From the NCBI RefSeq assembly GCF_004104355.1, contig NZ_RJLM01000001.1, positions 350,710 through 414,709 of the forward strand: DNA of 64,000 nt, written 5' to 3'. Below, piece by piece: positions 27,155 through 37,538 of this stretch; position 1 is the stretch's first letter, and every line of letters begins with the position of its first letter. The notes under the pieces are model-generated. The model was not told where the DNA came from, made no database searches, and was given only the letters and a program-made list of their open reading frames with translations. The stretch is from Photobacterium chitinilyticum. Lineage in GTDB: Bacteria; Pseudomonadota; Gammaproteobacteria; Enterobacterales; Vibrionaceae. A program made the position numbers and the translations under genes.

Positions 27155-28711
27155 TTAACCTAAGGTATCAGTAGCAACCTTATAGGTTGGATCTTCCATC
27201 ATGTTAACCTCAACCAAGTTGCCAGCTTTCTTTAGCAGAGAGCGGCACTCTGGGCTTAAATGGCGGATATGCAGGGTTTTCCCTTGGCTGGCATAACGCT
27301 CAGCGATGGTATCTATGGCTTCGATTGCCGAATGGTCGGAAACTCGCGAACCCGCAAAATCAATAATGACATCGCTAGGATCGTTTTTGGCATCGAATAG
27401 CTCAAGGAAGTGTGACGCTGAGCCGAAGAAAAGCGGGCCATTAACTGCGTATATCTTTGAACCAGCTTCGTTGGTGTGGCTTGCGGCATAGATGTGCTTT
27501 GCATGATCCCAGGCAAAAACAAGAGCCGAGTAAATCACACCAACAATCACAGCCAGCGCAAGGTCGGCCGCAACGGTGACGCAGGTTACCAAAATAATTG
27601 CGAAGAAGTCGTGCTTCGGTACTTTGCGCGCCATCTTAAAGCTTGCCCACTCAAAGGTACCGATGACTACCATAAACATGACACCAACCAGTGCTGCAAG
27701 CGGGATCATTTCGATTAGAGCTGAACCAAACAGAATGAATAGCAACAGACCAACAGCACCTGTAATACCGGATAAACGACCACGACCACCAGAGTTAATG
27801 TTGATCATTGACTGGCCGATCATGGCACAGCCACCCATCGCACCAAAAATAGAACAGGTGATGTTTGCGAGGCCCTGACCCACACACTCACGGTTACCCT
27901 GACCACGAGTGCCAGTCATTTCGTCAATGACAGTCAAAGTTAGTAGTGACTCAATCAGGCCAACAGCAGCAAGAACCAAGGAGTAAGGCAGAATGATCTG
28001 CAGCGTTTCCATATTGAAGCCGACTTCAGGAATCGCAAAAGTGGGTAGGCTACCTGCTAGAGTGGCATTTTCATCGCCGCTCATACTACGTACAAAGTCG
28101 ACAACAGTGCGAGAGTCAAGATCCAAACCGTGAACCAGTGCGGTTACAGTGATAATGGCAACCAGCGAAGACGGAACGGCTGTCGTGACTTTTGGCAAGA
28201 AGTGGATAATGAACATGGTAAGAGCAACAAGGCCAAGCATGATGTAAAGCTGTGAGCCTTGCATCCATTGCATAACGCCTGCCGCATCCGGCACTTGGAA
28301 CTGACCAAGCTGAGCGAGGAAAATAACAATCGCCAAACCATTTACAAAACCGATCATCACTGGATGGGGAACCATACGGATGAATTTACCTAACTTGAAT
28401 ACACCCGCAAAGATCTGCAGTACGCCTGCCAACATGATGGCCGCGAATAAGTATTGGATACCGTGCTCAGCAACAAGGCTTACCATCACAACAGCCATCG
28501 CGCCTGTCGCACCAGAGATCATACCCGGGCGGCCACCTAACACTGCGGTAACGAGGCCAACGATGAAGGCTGCGTACAAGCCTACCATTGGGTCGACACC
28601 AGCCACGAAGGCAAAGGCAACGGCTTCAGGGATCAGAGCCAGGGCAACGGTAAGCCCTGAAAGTACGTCATTTTTGACGGATTGACGTGAAAATTGTGGG
28701 AATTCAAACAT
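27155..28711 (-). CDS. SulP-family anion transporter with STAS domain
   Basis: A 518-residue inner-membrane carrier. The N-terminal [38 protein letters not shown] is typical of SulP, with about 12-14 hydrophobic segments. [33 protein letters not shown] marks the conserved core. A C-terminal STAS domain lies around residues 415-505 ([17 protein letters not shown] to [19 protein letters not shown]), containing the DHSA motif. SulP proteins move sulfate, bicarbonate, dicarboxylates or other anions; the sequence does not settle which. It is a single-gene unit between two terminators. Confidence 0.9.
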   Translation of the reverse strand: MFEFPQFSRQSVKNDVLSGLTVALALIPEAVAFAFVAGVDPMVGLYAAFIVGLVTAVLGGRPGMISGATGAMAVVMVSLVAEHGIQYLFAAIMLAGVLQIFAGVFKLGKFIRMVPHPVMIGFVNGLAIVIFLAQLGQFQVPDAAGVMQWMQGSQLYIMLGLVALTMFIIHFLPKVTTAVPSSLVAIITVTALVHGLDLDSRTVVDFVRSMSGDENATLAGSLPTFAIPEVGFNMETLQIILPYSLVLAAVGLIESLLTLTVIDEMTGTRGQGNRECVGQGLANITCSIFGAMGGCAMIGQSMININSGGRGRLSGITGAVGLLLFILFGSALIEMIPLAALVGVMFMVVIGTFEWASFKMARKVPKHDFFAIILVTCVTVAADLALAVIVGVIYSALVFAWDHAKHIYAASHTNEAGSKIYAVNGPLFFGSASHFLELFDAKNDPSDVIIDFAGSRVSDHSAIEAIDTIAERYASQGKTLHIRHLSPECRSLLKKAGNLVEVNMMEDPTYKVATDTLG

Positions 28712-28913
28712 TTTATTTAGTTTTGTTCCGGTTCGGTTATGTAAAGAGCGTAGGAAAGACGCGGATCCTACAGAAATATGTGATTTAGTTCAACTTTCAA
28801 GCGTGATCTGAGTACATAATTGTCATTAACTATAGGAAACTTTGATGTCAATAGGGTTAATTGTGAAAAACAGGCTTAAATTACAATTTCTGCTTGGGAA
28901 TAGATTAGGCAAA

Positions 28914-28942
28914 AAAAAGCCATGCTATAAGCATGGCTTTTT
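28914..28942 (-). terminator. Rho-independent terminator of rne
   Basis: A 12-bp stem AAAAAGCCATGC/GCATGGCTTTTT with a 5-base loop is followed on the minus strand by a run of T (eight in total). Confidence 0.92.
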
Positions 28943-28969
28943 GAGTAACTTAGCTGTGTTTATGACGGC

Positions 28970-31900
28970 TTAGTCCATTGAAGGCTTAGTCATTGGTGCT
29001 GATGCAACATTGGTTGCAGTTTGGCTACCAGCCTGGCGGGTTGCTATGTGCTCTTCACGTAAAGAGGCAATCGCAACAACAGTGCCGCTAGTCGCTTTTT
29101 CAGGTGCAGGTGCTTTAGCCATAGGTGCAACGGCATGACGACCGCGCGGAGAGGTTACTGTTACTGCTGCACTGTCCTCAGATGTTGTTTCGAGGTTCAA
29201 TTCAGCTACAGGTTCTTCTGCAACAGCCGTTTCTACAGCAACTGGTGTTATAACGTCAGCCACTTCTGATGCACGTACTGGTTCTTCAGCTTTAACATCT
29301 TCCACTACAGGAGCTTCAATTACAGGCTCAGCCTGAATTTCAGCAATTGCAGGGCTTTCCGTGGTCACTTCTTCAGTTACAGCCTCTTTCGCTGTTTCTT
29401 CTGAAACAATCTCAACATCAGCAGGCGTGCGTAACGGGAAGGTTTTACCCATTGCAAGCTCAGGCATTGCAACGCCACCTAGTACCGCTGCTTCAGCTTT
29501 CACTTCGCTAACTGGTTGCTCTGTAGCTTCAGTTTGTGGAACGACGGCTTCAACCGCTGGTTTAGGAGCTGGTGCCCATACCTTGCCCATCGCCATTTCT
29601 GGTGATGCAACACCTGATGTTGGTCGGCTAGCTTTTGGCTTCTCAACTACAGATACCACATTTTCCATATCATTCAGCGTATCAGTTGCTTCTTCAACGG
29701 CGTGGCCGACAGCTTCTGTTACTGCAGTATCGACGTTTTCTGCTTTCTCTGGGCGAGTATCGCGAATACGACGACGACGCTGACCGCTTGCGCGCAGGTG
29801 GCGTGGCGAACGACGGTTACGGCGCTGGCCGCTTTCCTGCTCGTTGTTTTGCTCTGCCTGTGTCTGCTCTTCAGCCTGAGGTTCTTGAGCGAACGCTTCT
29901 TTGGCTACAGCAGTACCAAGCTCTTGCAGAGGGGAGGCAGCTTTATTCTCTTCAGCAACAGGCTCTGCTTGCTGGTCTTGAATTGGTGCTGCTTCCTTTT
30001 CATCGCCGATACGGATCTTTTTACGTAGCTGGCGGCGTTGGCGACGCTGTTTTATTTTCGTTGCCTTTTCCTGCTCTTGCTCACGCTTCTCTTCCGTTAC
30101 GGGTTTATCAGCTTTGTTTGGCTGCTCTTCCTGACGACGTTGCTTCTGTGCCTGAATTTCTTCACGGCGAGACTGGCGTTTCTGCTCTTTTGCTTCTTCG
30201 TCACGTTGAGGACGTTGCGGCTTAGCTGTTTTATCTAGCTGTTGCTGCTGGCGATCTTGCTTCGGTTTTTCGTTACGACGGCGCTGTTGACGCTGTTCAC
30301 CATCACGGCTATCACGATCAGTGTCCTGGCGTTTACGGCCTTGGCGAGCTCCGTCTTTACCACGGCGCTTGTCTTGGCGATCACCCCTGCGGTTATCTTG
30401 GCGTTCTCCACGGCGATTGTCACGGCGGTTACGATTACCCTGGGATTCTTTAGGCTGCTGCTCTGTTTTTGTTTCTGCTTCTGGTGAGCCAGAGAACAGA
30501 TTTGCAAGGGCAGAGAAAATACGGTTGAAGAAGTTAGGTTTTTCTTCTTCTTTCTTCGCTGTGATCTCTTTCTTCGCTGGAGCTATTTTCTTCGCGGCAG
30601 CTGGCTCTGTTGGTGCTGCAAAGCCCTGTAAAACAGGTTCTTCACGTTTCTTCACAACACGATCTTGTTGAGGAGCTTCAGCGGCTTCTGCCTCTTTTAG
30701 CGCTTCAAGCGTGCGTGGAAGATGGTAAGACAAGGTATCTGGCTCGTCACCGCTACGGACACGAAGCACTTCAAAGTGTGGTGTATCCATTTCTGCATTC
30801 GGTACGATAATAACGCGTACATCATGAGATTTTTCGATGTGTTGTACTGAACGGCGTTTTTCGTTTAGCAGGTAGGAAGCAATCGCCACTGGAACAATAG
30901 CCAGAACCTGAGACGTATTGTCTTTCAGCGATTCTTCTTCAATTAGACGAAGAATAGACAGTGATAGTGATTCGCTATCACGGATCACACCGGTACCAGT
31001 ACAGCGAGGGCACACATGATGGCTCGCTTCAGCCAGAGACGGACTTAGGCGCTGGCGAGACATTTCAAGTAGACCGAAACGTGAAATGCGACCGATCTGA
31101 ACACGGGCACGATCCATACGGACAGCTTCACGAAGGCGATTTTCAACTTCACGTTGATGGCGTACAGGCGTCATATCGATAAAGTCGATAACAACCAAGC
31201 CACCGAGATCACGAAGACGCAACTGGCGAGCAATTTCATCCGCCGCTTCAAGGTTGGTTTGAAGTGCGGTTTCTTCGATGTCGCCGCCTTTTGTTGCACG
31301 GGCGGAGTTGATATCAATCGAGGTCAATGCTTCTGTTGGGTCAATGACAATTGAGCCGCCAGAAGGCAGGCGAACTTCACGCTGGAACGCAGATTCAATC
31401 TGGTTCTCAATCTGGTAATGATTGAACAGCGGTGTTTCGCTGTGTTCGTAAAGTTTTACGCGAGACAGGAAGTCTGGACGAACCTGCTGGATATGGTCAC
31501 GTGCGCGGTTAAAAATCTTCGGGCTGTCGATGACGATCTCACCGATATCTCGGCGCAGGTAGTCACGGATAGCACGTGCGATAACATTACTTTCCTGATG
31601 GATTAGGAAAGGTGCCGGTGCCGAATCAGCCGCATTTTTCACTCGCTCCCAGTGATTGAGCAAGTAGTTTAAATCGTATTCCAGATCTTCCGCTGACTTG
31701 CCAACACCTGCAGTACGTACAATCAAGCCCATACCCTGTGGCAGTTCAAGCGTGCTTAATGCCGCTTTTAGCTGGGTACGTTCTTCACCTTCGATACGGC
31801 GAGAAATACCACCGGCACGAGGGTTGTTAGGCATCAATACTAAGTAACTACCGGCAACCGAGATAAAGGTTGTCAGTGCTGCACCTTTGTTACCTCGTTC

Positions 31901-32221
31901 TTCTTTGTCGACCTGAACGATGACTTCCTGACCTTCCTTAAGCACTTCCTTAATGTTCGGGCGGCCTTGGTAACTATAGTCGGCAGGAAAGTAATCCTTG
32001 GCAACTTCTTTGAGAGGAAGAAAACCGTGTCGCTCTGATCCATAGTCAACGAACGCTGCTTCCAGGCTTGGTTCGATACGGGTGATGCGACCTTTGTAGA
32101 TATTAGCTTTTTTAGATTCGTGGCCAGGGCTTTCGATATCGAGATCAAATAGCTTCTGCCCATCAACTAATGCGACGCGCAACTCTTCCTTTTGAGTTGC
32201 GTTAATCAACATTCTTTTCAT
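28970..32221 (-). CDS. rne: Ribonuclease E
   Basis: The membrane-linked endoribonuclease that starts mRNA decay, matures 5S rRNA and tRNAs and scaffolds the degradosome. The catalytic half is colinear with E. coli: S1 domain at about 35-125, catalytic Asp at D303 ([11 protein letters not shown]) and D346 (VVIDFIDM), zinc link C404/C407 (CPRCTGTG), the same numbers as in E. coli. The C-terminal half (about 530-1083) is low-complexity, with an Arg/Gln/Lys-rich RNA-binding stretch at about 590-720 and an Ala/Glu/Val-rich tail. Two near-repeats of PExAMGK occur in the tail. Total 1083 residues against 1061 in E. coli. Confidence 0.98.
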   Translation of the reverse strand: MKRMLINATQKEELRVALVDGQKLFDLDIESPGHESKKANIYKGRITRIEPSLEAAFVDYGSERHGFLPLKEVAKDYFPADYSYQGRPNIKEVLKEGQEVIVQVDKEERGNKGAALTTFISVAGSYLVLMPNNPRAGGISRRIEGEERTQLKAALSTLELPQGMGLIVRTAGVGKSAEDLEYDLNYLLNHWERVKNAADSAPAPFLIHQESNVIARAIRDYLRRDIGEIVIDSPKIFNRARDHIQQVRPDFLSRVKLYEHSETPLFNHYQIENQIESAFQREVRLPSGGSIVIDPTEALTSIDINSARATKGGDIEETALQTNLEAADEIARQLRLRDLGGLVVIDFIDMTPVRHQREVENRLREAVRMDRARVQIGRISRFGLLEMSRQRLSPSLAEASHHVCPRCTGTGVIRDSESLSLSILRLIEEESLKDNTSQVLAIVPVAIASYLLNEKRRSVQHIEKSHDVRVIIVPNAEMDTPHFEVLRVRSGDEPDTLSYHLPRTLEALKEAEAAEAPQQDRVVKKREEPVLQGFAAPTEPAAAKKIAPAKKEITAKKEEEKPNFFNRIFSALANLFSGSPEAETKTEQQPKESQGNRNRRDNRRGERQDNRRGDRQDKRRGKDGARQGRKRQDTDRDSRDGEQRQQRRRNEKPKQDRQQQQLDKTAKPQRPQRDEEAKEQKRQSRREEIQAQKQRRQEEQPNKADKPVTEEKREQEQEKATKIKQRRQRRQLRKKIRIGDEKEAAPIQDQQAEPVAEENKAASPLQELGTAVAKEAFAQEPQAEEQTQAEQNNEQESGQRRNRRSPRHLRASGQRRRRIRDTRPEKAENVDTAVTEAVGHAVEEATDTLNDMENVVSVVEKPKASRPTSGVASPEMAMGKVWAPAPKPAVEAVVPQTEATEQPVSEVKAEAAVLGGVAMPELAMGKTFPLRTPADVEIVSEETAKEAVTEEVTTESPAIAEIQAEPVIEAPVVEDVKAEEPVRASEVADVITPVAVETAVAEEPVAELNLETTSEDSAAVTVTSPRGRHAVAPMAKAPAPEKATSGTVVAIASLREEHIATRQAGSQTATNVASAPMTKPSMD

Positions 32222-32659
32222 TATATTGTACTCGTTTTTGTCGTTGTGCTAGCGACTCGATTAGTGAGTTCGTATTGGTGGCGCCTGACTCCAAGTCTGA
32301 TTTACAAATGCAGCCTCACGGCTGGAATTCAGGAGTGCTATCTGGCAACACGTATTGTCCAACAGTATCAAGATGATTAGATCAGAAAATATACAGCTGG
32401 CATCACCGTTTCACGCGGCGGTATCTGTCACACCAATAAAAAATCTATAATCGAGCATGCTAAAAAACACTCCGGAGATTATAACGTCTTACGCCATTTG
32501 CTGCGCTTCTCGCCAGAGCTGTATGAATAATAGTCTGTTAGGTGATATTCTGTTCACCGTGTTACAAAAGTAGGCACTTTCTCCTACTCCTGCACGCAAT
32601 GATAGCAGGGTGACTTTTTTGCGGCAATCTGCTTTGTATGCGTGATACAATCAAAACCT
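32222..32659. promoter_or_regulatory. Divergent rne/rluC region with long rne leader
   Basis: A 438-base gap without a credible ORF. On the minus strand a TATAAT (32478-32483 in plus coordinates) could be the rne -10, giving a leader of about 250 nt. That leader contains a hairpin CAGCC/GGCTG with a GTGA tetraloop (32311-32324). E. coli rne has a 361-nt leader through which RNase E limits its own mRNA; similar autoregulation is plausible here but not shown. On the plus strand TGATACAAT (TACAAT at 32646-32651) may be an extended -10 for rluC. Confidence 0.6.
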
Positions 32660-33604
32660 ATGAAAGATGATAAACCAAAAGTGCAATTCATCGAGATTAC
32701 AGATGACTTTGCAGGCCAGCGGATCGATAATTTTCTCCGAGCTCGGCTTAAAAACGTTCCAAAGAGTATGATTTACCGTATTTTGCGCAAGGGTGAGGTC
32801 CGAGTAAACAAAAAACGTATAAAACCTGAATATAAATTGCAGGATGGTGACCTGGTGAGGGTGCCGCCGGTTAAATTGCCGGAAAAAGCAGATCAGGCTC
32901 CGGTCAGTACCAAACTGAACAAGGTTGCCGAGCTGGAATCGTGCATTATCTACGAAGATGACCAGATGCTGATTTTGAACAAGCCATCAGGAACGGCAGT
33001 TCATGGTGGTAGTGGTTTGAAGTTCGGGGCTATTGAAGCGTTGCGCGCGTTGCGTCCGGATGCGCGTTTCCTCGAGCTGGTTCATCGAATTGACCGTGAT
33101 ACCTCGGGGATCCTCCTTGTGGCGAAGAAGCGTTCTGCGTTGCGCCAGCTTCAGGAGCAGTTCCGCAATAAGACGGTGCAGAAATATTATTTTGCTTTGG
33201 TTATGGGGGAGTGGAAAGCCAGCTGTAAGAAAGTGACCGCTCCATTGCTCAAGAATGAAGTGAACAGTATTGTACGAGTTAATCCAAATGGTAAGGCATC
33301 GGACACACGTTTCAAGGTGATAGAGCGTCTGGAGCAGGCAACTTTGATTCAGGCCAGCCCTGTGACGGGACGTACCCACCAGATCAGGGTTCACTGCCAG
33401 TATGCAGGCCACCCGATTGCCTGGGATGACCGCTACGGTGATCCTCGCTTCGATGCTTACACAAAAAAATCGGGCCTCAGCCGTCTTTTCCTGCATGCGG
33501 CGAACATTAAGTTCAAGCACCCTAAGACGGAAGAGATGATGGACATCAATGCACCGATGGAGCAGATACTGACGAGAGCCATTGAACAGCTAAGGAAAAA
33601 ATAA
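32660..33604 (+). CDS. rluC: 23S rRNA pseudouridine synthase RluC
   Basis: Makes pseudouridine at positions 955, 2504 and 2580 of 23S rRNA (E. coli numbering). An N-terminal S4 domain (QRIDNFLRARLKNVPKSMIY, GEVRVNKKRIKPEYKL) precedes the RluA-type catalytic domain with the active-site Asp in HRIDRDTSG. NKPSGTAVHGGSG and VTGRTHQIRVH are also present. The start at ATG 32660 (MKDDKPKVQFIEI) gives 314 residues (319 in E. coli). An in-frame GTG at 32642 is unlikely because it sits upstream of the probable transcription start. Divergent from rne, as in enterobacteria and Vibrio. Confidence 0.96.
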   Translation: MKDDKPKVQFIEITDDFAGQRIDNFLRARLKNVPKSMIYRILRKGEVRVNKKRIKPEYKLQDGDLVRVPPVKLPEKADQAPVSTKLNKVAELESCIIYEDDQMLILNKPSGTAVHGGSGLKFGAIEALRALRPDARFLELVHRIDRDTSGILLVAKKRSALRQLQEQFRNKTVQKYYFALVMGEWKASCKKVTAPLLKNEVNSIVRVNPNGKASDTRFKVIERLEQATLIQASPVTGRTHQIRVHCQYAGHPIAWDDRYGDPRFDAYTKKSGLSRLFLHAANIKFKHPKTEEMMDINAPMEQILTRAIEQLRKK

Positions 33605-33660
33605 TCGCGCGTGATGTTGTTTGTTACGTGCTGTTGGTAATGGGCTGTTGTATTCACCGA

Positions 33661-33694
33661 GGCGAGAGGCTGATTTTAGCTTCTCGCCTTTTTA
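33661..33694 (+). terminator. Rho-independent terminator of rluC
   Basis: An 11-bp stem GGCGAGAGGCT/AGCTTCTCGCC with one G-T pair is followed by five T. It lies between rluC and the converging maf gene. Confidence 0.88.
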
Positions 33695-33716
33695 TCGGGA
33701 ATATTCCCTTGTTCGT

Positions 33717-34298
33717 TTACAGAATAGCGACCCCTTGTTTGGCGAGCATCTCATGCAGGGCAATCAGGGGCAGACCAACCAGAGTATTGGGATCTCGCCC
33801 ATCAAGTCTGTCGAACAGGGCAATGCCAAGCCCTTCACTTTTGAAGCTACCGGCACAGTTTAATGGGTTTTCTCGTTTGATATAGTGCCGAATTTCCTGT
33901 TCGGTCAGTGTTTTGAAATGAACATGGAAGGGCTCGCAGATCACCTCACTGTCGTCGGTTTTTGCATTGTGCAGACAAAGGCCTGTATAAAAGGTGACAA
34001 CCTGGCCGCTGGCAGCCTGTAGTTGAAGGAAAGCATTTTCGACAGTATGGGGCTTGCCGATGATGCGGTTGTTAATTACGCACACTTGGTCTGAGCCTAT
34101 AATTAGGTGTTCGGGATGATCATGTGCACAGGCTCTTGCCTTGGCTTCGGCTAATCGTGTGACCAGCTGCTCGGCAGTTTCATTGGGGAGCGTTGCTTCG
34201 TCTGTTTCCGGATTGGCTGTCTCGAAAGGGTACTGCAGTTTCTCAAGCAAGGCCTTTCTAAAGGGAGAGGTAGAGGCTAGGAGCAAAGGTTGAGTCAT
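33717..34298 (-). CDS. maf: Maf-like nucleotide pyrophosphatase (YceF, m7GTP-type)
   Basis: A 193-residue cytosolic enzyme that hydrolyses modified or non-canonical nucleoside triphosphates. [16 protein letters not shown] at the N-terminus, [18 protein letters not shown] and [30 protein letters not shown] are typical of the YceF subfamily, which prefers 7-methyl-GTP. It sits between rluC and the yceD-rpmF-plsX cluster, the standard location. Divergent from yceD. Confidence 0.93.
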   Translation of the reverse strand: MTQPLLLASTSPFRKALLEKLQYPFETANPETDEATLPNETAEQLVTRLAEAKARACAHDHPEHLIIGSDQVCVINNRIIGKPHTVENAFLQLQAASGQVVTFYTGLCLHNAKTDDSEVICEPFHVHFKTLTEQEIRHYIKRENPLNCAGSFKSEGLGIALFDRLDGRDPNTLVGLPLIALHEMLAKQGVAIL

Positions 34299-34661
34299 AG
34301 TTGTACCAAGGTTATCTAGGGTTATGTTAATCTAGCGGCCAAACTTTCATGAGGCCACGTTTGATAATTACTCTGACTAATGTAAGAAAAGCAGTTTGTA
34401 ATTTCAAACTCACACCATACTGAAGGTGTGTCTACTAATGAACAAGCATGTTCGTAATTTAGTCATCTTTTGTGTGTTATTTGACCGCTCATAAGGCTGG
34501 TGTCAACTTGTTGTGAGTCAGGCAGATAACAGACAAAAAGGTGGAAATGTCCCCAATTGGCGAAGTGCGCTTTATTGGAAGCAAGTGAATTGGCTGAATG
34601 CTGTTAATTCGCGCACATTTCCTTTGACTCAAACAAATTAGAAGGCTAATATTCGCGCCCT
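34299..34661. other. Divergent maf/yceD region
   Basis: A 363-base gap without an ORF. It contains a short hairpin CACACC/GGTGTG around 34412-34431 and, at its right end, the strong yceD promoter listed separately. Nothing else recognisable. Confidence 0.55.
34624..34652 (+). promoter_or_regulatory. Sigma70 promoter of the yceD-rpmF-plsX-fab cluster
   Basis: TTGACT (34624-34629) and TAATAT (34647-34652) are separated by exactly 17 bases. The expected start point is about 34659, only 2-3 bases before the yceD ATG at 34662. Confidence 0.75.
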
Positions 34662-35177
34662 ATGCAAAAGGTAAAATTGCCGCTAACGGTTGATCCGGTT
34701 CGCGCAGCTCAAAAAAAACTCGATTATGATGGCATCATCAAAGCCGAATTACTTGAGCGACTGGCCGAATCAACACAGAGCGTAACACGTGATGCAAACG
34801 TCACCTTATCATTTGACTTTGACCAACGTCACCTTGCATTTATGCGCGGTAGTGCAGATGTTGAAGTGATGTTGACCTGTCAGCGATGCCAGGAAGGGTT
34901 CAATCACACTTATAGTGTTGAATTCTGTTACAGTCCGCTCCTCAAACCAGAGGAAGTTGATGAGTTTCCGGAAGCTTATGAGCCGGCAGACGTCGACGAA
35001 AACGGAGAGATCAATCTGATTCAAATCGTCGAAGACGAATTGATTTTGGAACTGCCTCAAATTGCCATGCATGAAGACGCTGAGTGTAAAGCCAGTGGAC
35101 GAAACATGACGTTTGGTGAGATCCCCGTTGCTGATGAGCGTCCGAATCCGTTTGCAGTATTGAAGAAAACTAAGTAA
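34662..35177 (+). CDS. yceD: 23S rRNA accumulation protein YceD (DUF177)
   Basis: A 171-residue acidic protein close to E. coli Yce[23 protein letters not shown] at the N-terminus, the [10 protein letters not shown] zinc-like Cxx[17 protein letters not shown] and the end PNPFAVLKK. YceD is needed for normal 23S rRNA levels. The start is fixed by the conserved MQKVKLPL. No Shine-Dalgarno precedes it and the promoter lies so close that the mRNA may be nearly leaderless. First gene of the lipid/ribosome cluster, 23 bases before rpmF. Confidence 0.95.
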   Translation: MQKVKLPLTVDPVRAAQKKLDYDGIIKAELLERLAESTQSVTRDANVTLSFDFDQRHLAFMRGSADVEVMLTCQRCQEGFNHTYSVEFCYSPLLKPEEVDEFPEAYEPADVDENGEINLIQIVEDELILELPQIAMHEDAECKASGRNMTFGEIPVADERPNPFAVLKKTK

Positions 35178-35200
35178 GTAATTTAACAGGAGTAGGGTTA

Positions 35201-35371
35201 ATGGCCGTACAAAAGAGCAAAAAATCACGTGCAGCACGTGGCATGCGTCGTTCTCATGATGCACTAACAACTGCAGCTGTATCTGTAGATTCTGCAAGTG
35301 GTGAAACTCACCTACGTCACCACGTAACAGCTGACGGTTTCTACCGTGGCCGCAAGGTTATCAACAAATAA
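35201..35371 (+). CDS. rpmF: 50S ribosomal protein L32
   Basis: A 56-residue basic protein: [20 protein letters not shown] at the N-terminus and [17 protein letters not shown] at the end match L32. It is the Cys-free form, without the zinc-binding CxxC pairs. It falls below the length of ORFs commonly listed, so it is easily missed. AGGAGTAGGG lies just upstream of the ATG. Ribosomal gene inside the lipid cluster, as in E. coli. Confidence 0.97.
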   Translation: MAVQKSKKSRAARGMRRSHDALTTAAVSVDSASGETHLRHHVTADGFYRGRKVINK

Positions 35372-35380
35372 GGTTGAACC

Positions 35381-36406
35381 TTGAGTGGTCTAGCCGTTGC
35401 ACTCGATGCAATGGGTGGGGATTTCGGTCCCCAAGTAATAGTGCCTGCCTCCGTGCAGGCATTGTTACAATACCCAGAGCTCAAAGTTATTCTTTATGGT
35501 GATCAAAGTGCGATCACATCTCAACTGTCTCTTCTAAATCAGCTCCAACACCCTCGAATTCGTATTGTTCACTGTGAACATGTCATCGCCAATGATACCC
35601 GTCCGTCTCAGGCCCTGCGCCGAAGTCAGGGAACATCGATGCGTATGGCGCTAGATGCCGTCTCTGAAGGGAAGGCTGATGCCTGTATCAGTGCCGGAAA
35701 TACCGGAGCTCTGATGGCCCTGTCTCGCTATATCTTGAAGCAGCTGCCTGGTGTCGACCGGCCTGCGTTGGTTACCGCGATCCCGACGAAAACAGAGAAT
35801 AAGACTTGGCTGCTGGATTTGGGCGCAAATGTGTCATGCGATGCCGATACCTTGTTCCAGTTTGCGGTGATGGGCGCCGTTCTGGCCGAACAGAATACTG
35901 CCGCTTCTCCAAGAGTGGCTTTACTTAATATCGGCGAGGAAGAGATAAAAGGTAATGATTTAGTCAAACGTTGCGCTGAAATGTTGGCAAACTCACCCGA
36001 TATAGAGTACATCGGCTATCTTGAAGGTAACGAACTGTATAGCGGTCGAGCCGATGTCATTGTATGTGACGGATTTGTCGGCAACGTGAGTCTAAAGACC
36101 AGCGAAGGGGTCGCTAATTTATTCATAGACAGCATCAAAAGTGCAATATCCAGTAATCCACTTAAGCGTTTAGTTGCCAAGTGGTTGTTTAATGACCTGT
36201 TCATTAGTCTTAAACAGTTGAACCCCGACCAGTACAATGGTGCAAGTCTGTTAGGATTGCGCGGTATTGTGGTCAAAAGCCATGGAAGTGCTGATGTTGC
36301 CGCTTTCTCAAATGCAATTGGTGAAGCGGTGCACGAGGTCAAACGGCAAATACCGACAAGAATCAGTGACCGTTTGGAAGAAGTCTTACTCGAGAGGCAT
36401 TATTAG
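35381..36406 (+). CDS. plsX: Phosphate acyltransferase PlsX
   Basis: Converts acyl-ACP to acyl-phosphate for phospholipid synthesis; a peripheral membrane protein. [42 protein letters not shown] and VVKSHGSAD are family motifs. The start codon is TTG at 35381, as I recall for E. coli plsX, giving 341 residues. It lies 9 bases after rpmF, inside the operon. Confidence 0.96.
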   Translation: MSGLAVALDAMGGDFGPQVIVPASVQALLQYPELKVILYGDQSAITSQLSLLNQLQHPRIRIVHCEHVIANDTRPSQALRRSQGTSMRMALDAVSEGKADACISAGNTGALMALSRYILKQLPGVDRPALVTAIPTKTENKTWLLDLGANVSCDADTLFQFAVMGAVLAEQNTAASPRVALLNIGEEEIKGNDLVKRCAEMLANSPDIEYIGYLEGNELYSGRADVIVCDGFVGNVSLKTSEGVANLFIDSIKSAISSNPLKRLVAKWLFNDLFISLKQLNPDQYNGASLLGLRGIVVKSHGSADVAAFSNAIGEAVHEVKRQIPTRISDRLEEVLLERHY

Positions 36407-36411
36407 TCTTC

Positions 36412-37368
36412 ATGTATAGCAAAATTTTAGGTACTGGCAGCTATCTGCCAGCACAGGTACGTTCTAACGCCGACTTAGAACAGACGGTTGATACCACAGA
36501 CGAATGGATCGTAGCTCGTACCGGTATTCGCGAACGTCGAATTGCATCTGCAGATGAAACTGTAGCTGTAATGGGATATCAAGCTTCTTTAAACGCTATC
36601 GAAATGGCGGGCATTGATAAAGATGACATTGATCTCATTATCGTAGCGACTACCAGTGCGAGTCACTCTTTTCCGTCTGCGGCTTGCCAGGTTCAGGGCA
36701 TGCTGGACATAAAGGGCTGCCCGGCGTTTGATATCGCAGCAGCATGTTCAGGCTTTGTTTATGCCCTGAGTATCGCTGATCAGCATATCAAGACAGGTAT
36801 GGCCAAGAACATCTTGGTAATTGGCTCTGATGCACTATCACATAAATGTGATCCGGATGATCGTTCGACGATTATTCTGTTTGGTGACGGCGCCGGTGCG
36901 GTTGTCGTTGGCGCAAGCGAAGAGCAGGGCATTATTTCGACCCACCTGCATGCTGATGGCCATTTTGGCGGTCTGCTAAGTCTTGGCATTCCCGAACACG
37001 GTCAGGATTTTAGTGAGGACAAGTGGTTGTATATGGCTGGTAACGAAGTGTTTAAAGTAGCGGTAACGCAGCTGTCAAACCTTGTTAAAGATACGTTGTC
37101 TGCCAACAACATGGATAAGTCTGAGCTTGATTGGTTGGTACCGCACCAAGCTAACCTGCGTATTATCTCGGCAACAGCGAAGAAACTGTCGATGTCGATG
37201 GATCAAGTGGTTGTTACCCTTGATCGTCACGGCAACACTTCTGCTGCAACGGTTCCAACGGCGCTAGACGAAGCCGTTCGTGACGGTCGCATCCAACGAG
37301 GTCAAACCTTGTTGCTGGAAGCCTTTGGTGGCGGTTTCACCTGGGGCTCTGCATTGGTGAAGTTCTAA
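36412..37368 (+). CDS. fabH: 3-oxoacyl-ACP synthase III
   Basis: Starts fatty acid synthesis by condensing acetyl-CoA with malonyl-ACP. Catalytic Cys112 ([11 protein letters not shown]) is at the same position as in E. coli; the His of VPHQANLRI and the Asn of DRHGNTSAA complete the triad. 318 residues against 317 in E. coli. It begins 6 bases after plsX. A 170-base gap with a large inverted repeat follows before fabD. Confidence 0.97.
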   Translation: MYSKILGTGSYLPAQVRSNADLEQTVDTTDEWIVARTGIRERRIASADETVAVMGYQASLNAIEMAGIDKDDIDLIIVATTSASHSFPSAACQVQGMLDIKGCPAFDIAAACSGFVYALSIADQHIKTGMAKNILVIGSDALSHKCDPDDRSTIILFGDGAGAVVVGASEEQGIISTHLHADGHFGGLLSLGIPEHGQDFSEDKWLYMAGNEVFKVAVTQLSNLVKDTLSANNMDKSELDWLVPHQANLRIISATAKKLSMSMDQVVVTLDRHGNTSAATVPTALDEAVRDGRIQRGQTLLLEAFGGGFTWGSALVKF

Positions 37369-37419
37369 TTCGGTTCTCAGGATTAGAAAAAGCAGCTTGC
37401 AGTTTTTAAATTACTAGGT

Positions 37420-37493
37420 AGCTATTCGCTTTCTGCTACACCGCCGTATTTTGGCTTATTGTTTAGCAGCATGTTTTGTTAAAGCGAATAGCT
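37420..37493 (+). repeat. Long inverted repeat between fabH and fabD
   Basis: AGCTATTCGCTTT (37420-37432) is the exact reverse complement of AAAGCGAATAGCT (37481-37493). An inner pair CTGCTA/TAGCAG (37433-37438 with 37464-37469) extends the stem, with an 11-base bulge on the right side. It lacks a T tail. It could be an RNA processing site, an attenuator or an operator. Confidence 0.75.
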
Positions 37494-37538
37494 CGTCAAT
37501 ATATTGATTAATCAGAAATAACGAATAAGGATTCTCGA

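Noticed and set aside
29635-30225. 196-codon plus-strand ORF opposite rne
   Set aside because: It is antisense to the low-complexity RNase E tail; its composition follows from the repeated Gln/Arg/Lys codons. No ribosome site or family.
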